From assembly GCA_015680685.1 (NCBI GenBank), contig MNCI01017909.1, forward strand, positions 749,217 through 770,878: a stretch of 21,662 nt of DNA, read 5' to 3'. The translations under genes and the position numbers were made by a program. How positions within the stretch are numbered: position 1 is the first letter of the stretch; every line of letters begins with the position of its first letter. Source of the stretch: Gnetum montanum (taxonomy: Eukaryota; Streptophyta; Gnetopsida; Gnetales; Gnetaceae). The notes under the pieces were generated by a model, which searched no databases, had not been told where the DNA came from, and saw only the letters and a list, made by a program, of their open reading frames with translations. Of the stretch, positions 20,106 to 21,662 are shown piece by piece.

Positions 20106-20160
20106 GGGTGGGTGGGGGGCGGGGGAGGTGCGGTGGGCGGCGGCGGCGGCGGAGGGGGGG
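20106..20160 (+). repeat. G-rich tract with (CGG)n and G-quadruplex potential
   Basis: Fifty-five bases are almost all G on the + strand, with at least six runs of three or more G, and a (CGG) trinucleotide run at about 20138-20152. Ends are sharp against AT-rich flanks. Its right edge overlaps a small hairpin, GGGGT (20157-20161) and ACCCC (20167-20171), next to the 3' end of the second LINE. Confidence 0.85.
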
Positions 20161-20165
20161 TGTCG

Positions 20166-21662
20166 GACCCCAAAAAGAGAATTTTATTAATTAAATGAGA
20201 TACAGTACATGATTAACATCTGAACATATTGATGGATAAATAGGGAGAAGAACAATGACAAATGCGGATGTTGAAGGAAAACATCTTGATACAATGACAA
20301 AGAGCAACCTTATGCTGGGAATCAATAAGAACTGCGAGTTAATAAGACCAGGAGAACAACAAAGAGCTAAATGCTCAAAATTATGATAACACACTTCGAT
20401 GTAGCAGATTGAGATTGGGAGGAGTGCACGAGTTGGTGTATCTGCTCCAAGGCTGCAAACAATAAAACAACTGATTAGTATCCAACTTTAACTTAGAAGT
20501 ACGAGATAAAATTTGGAAATGTACAAGGCGAAGAATTTGAGATTTTTCCATAATATTTAAATGGTTAGAGTTGGACGAATTAGTGTTTTGGAAAAGAGCA
20601 GTGCATCTGCGCTTCCATATATAGTAAAAAATGAGGGGCCTAATAACTTTCCAAAGAAACTGAAGGTCAGTAGAGGGGGTGGCTAAAAAACTGAATAAAA
20701 TATCCTCATGGGAAAACGTGCACAAAGGAAAAACTTTAGAAACCCATTCCCATGAAGACTGAGCGAAAGGGTAATGCCAAAAAACATGGACAAAATCATC
20801 AGGACCTCCATAGAGAGGGCACTTAGGGTTTGAAATCCCAAGGTATTCACGACGTTTGCCAATAGGCAGGCCTTGATGCAGGAGGCACCAAAGAAATTGT
20901 TTAATTTTTGGAAGAGTCGGAAGGCTCCAAACTTGTGAAAAGAGAGAGAGCCAAAACTGTTCAGACTCTTCTTTGTGCCATGATCGATTGCAGCGATTAA
21001 CAATCATTGAGGAATCATGCAACAACTGAAAGGGCACATGTGGTTTATAAGGTAGAAGGTTCGATCCATTAGTCCACTGAAAACCATGGAATAGACTAAG
21101 AACCGAAGCATCCAAGTGCAAATACTGATGAATGAAGTGATAAATTCTATCAAGGCAATGGTGCATAATTCTGGAAACCCCATATAAGTTTTCGAACATA
21201 TCCCAAGTAATCCATTGATTGGTGAGACGAAGACATCTAAGGAAAACAACTCCCTTTTGAAACCAGATGGTGGCTGTGCTGGCATTTGAGGTGGCTAGAG
21301 GAGCAGGACATAGGGGCAGCCACCAAGGGCAAATCTTAGAAAGAAGAGTAGGATTGATATGAATATTATTCTAATTCACATGAGAATGTAAGACCTGCCA
21401 AGCCTTCCAAATGCTTTTGAAAACATGTGTTCCAGGAATGATAATGTCATGAGGAGAAAGGATCTAATTAACAGGGTGGATACCCTTCCAGATAGACCTA
21501 TTCTTAGGGAATGCTTGTCGAAGCTTTAATTGAAGGAGATTCCCAATAATATTGGGGGCATCCAGGTGCTGAACCAACCACTTAGCGACAAGGGTGAGAC
21601 CTTGCTTAAAGGAGTTCAAAAGGCCCAATCCGCCTTTGTTCTTAGGAAGAGTTACTATATTC
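20166..21662 (-). mobile_element. 3' end of a second LINE
   Basis: The - strand carries the C-terminal part of a LINE ORF2 running in from the right edge, a stop at 20381, and about 200 bases of 3' untranslated sequence ending TTAATTAATAAAATTC near 20180. No long poly(A) is present. The copy is broken by stops and continues beyond the window. It is in the same orientation as the LINE at 15430-18290 but is not its missing half, because the C-terminal part here lies upstream of that copy. Confidence 0.85.
20381..21662 (-). pseudogene. LINE ORF2 C-terminal part with zf-RVT domain
   Basis: The frame enters at the right edge with TLPKNKGGLGLLNSF and LVAKWLVQHLDAPN, the conserved stretch after the plant LINE reverse transcriptase. 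It continues through TAG stops at 21464-21466 and 21371-21373, both at expected Gln codons. From 21199 it is open to 20381 and includes the zf-RVT domain: LPTLPKIKQFLWCLLHQGLP, then CPLYGG and FWHYPFAQSSW (ligand region 20771-20821). Two expected Cys ligands read Tyr. The C terminus has the usual WKRR-containing end. This domain is thought to bind the template or target. Confidence 0.85.

Noticed and set aside
15430-21662. One LINE split into two pieces
   Set aside because: Both pieces are on the - strand, but the C-terminal piece (20381-21662) lies 5' of the N-terminal piece (15430-18290). A simple insertion into one LINE cannot give that order.
1-21662. CRISPR arrays, rRNA genes or tRNA genes
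   Set aside because: No regularly spaced direct repeats of CRISPR type, no rRNA-like stretch and no complete tRNA cloverleaf were seen; the only tRNA-like string is the primer-binding site complement.

Overview
The window reads as a transposon-dense intergenic stretch of a land-plant nuclear genome. The best organism clues are a retrotransposon primer-binding site matching the 3' end of plant tRNA-Asp, a plant LINE with DUF4283-type and CCHC ORF1 domains, a plant zf-RVT LINE tail, and a remnant of a plant-specific VQ-motif gene. It is AT-rich, contains one undetermined base (1911), and every long coding region is broken. A large, heterochromatic genome such as a gymnosperm would fit, but the species cannot be read from the sequence.

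Layout. 1-500: decayed coding-like stretch on the + strand, unrecognised. 1370-5755: part of a Ty3/Gypsy-like LTR retrotransposon on the - strand, with a full LTR (4600-5755), tRNA-Asp primer-binding site (4581-4597) and one uninterrupted gag/protease-like frame (4453 to 1370) carrying eleven in-frame stops and no frameshift. 5756-7600: nothing recognised. 7613-10440: a decayed + strand coding region, basic and coiled-coil rich, matching no family I know, followed by a polypurine tract and the start of an LTR (11003, TGTTGGATATT). About 11330-12240: an LTR-like block, probably - strand, with a TATA box and an array of TAGACATCTA motifs largely on a 20-bp pitch. 13021-13425: two diverged LTR fragments related to the 4600-5755 LTR, in opposite orientations.

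14019-15308: an unrecognised - strand gene remnant with CPPAP-containing 25-residue tandem repeats, in three successive frames. 15430-18290: a 3'-truncated LINE on the - strand with ORF1 (DUF4283 and CCHC knuckle), ORF2 (endonuclease and start of reverse transcriptase) and an ATGA overlap between them. 19153-19807: a frameshifted VQ-motif protein gene on the + strand. 20106-20160: a very G-rich tract with G-quadruplex potential. 20166-21662: the 3' end of a second LINE (end of reverse transcriptase region and zf-RVT domain).

No gene here looks intact. The common thread is decay: most premature stops are TAG or TGA where the family context expects Gln or Arg, as expected if methylated cytosines at CAG (CHG) and CGA (CG) sites deaminated during long silencing.
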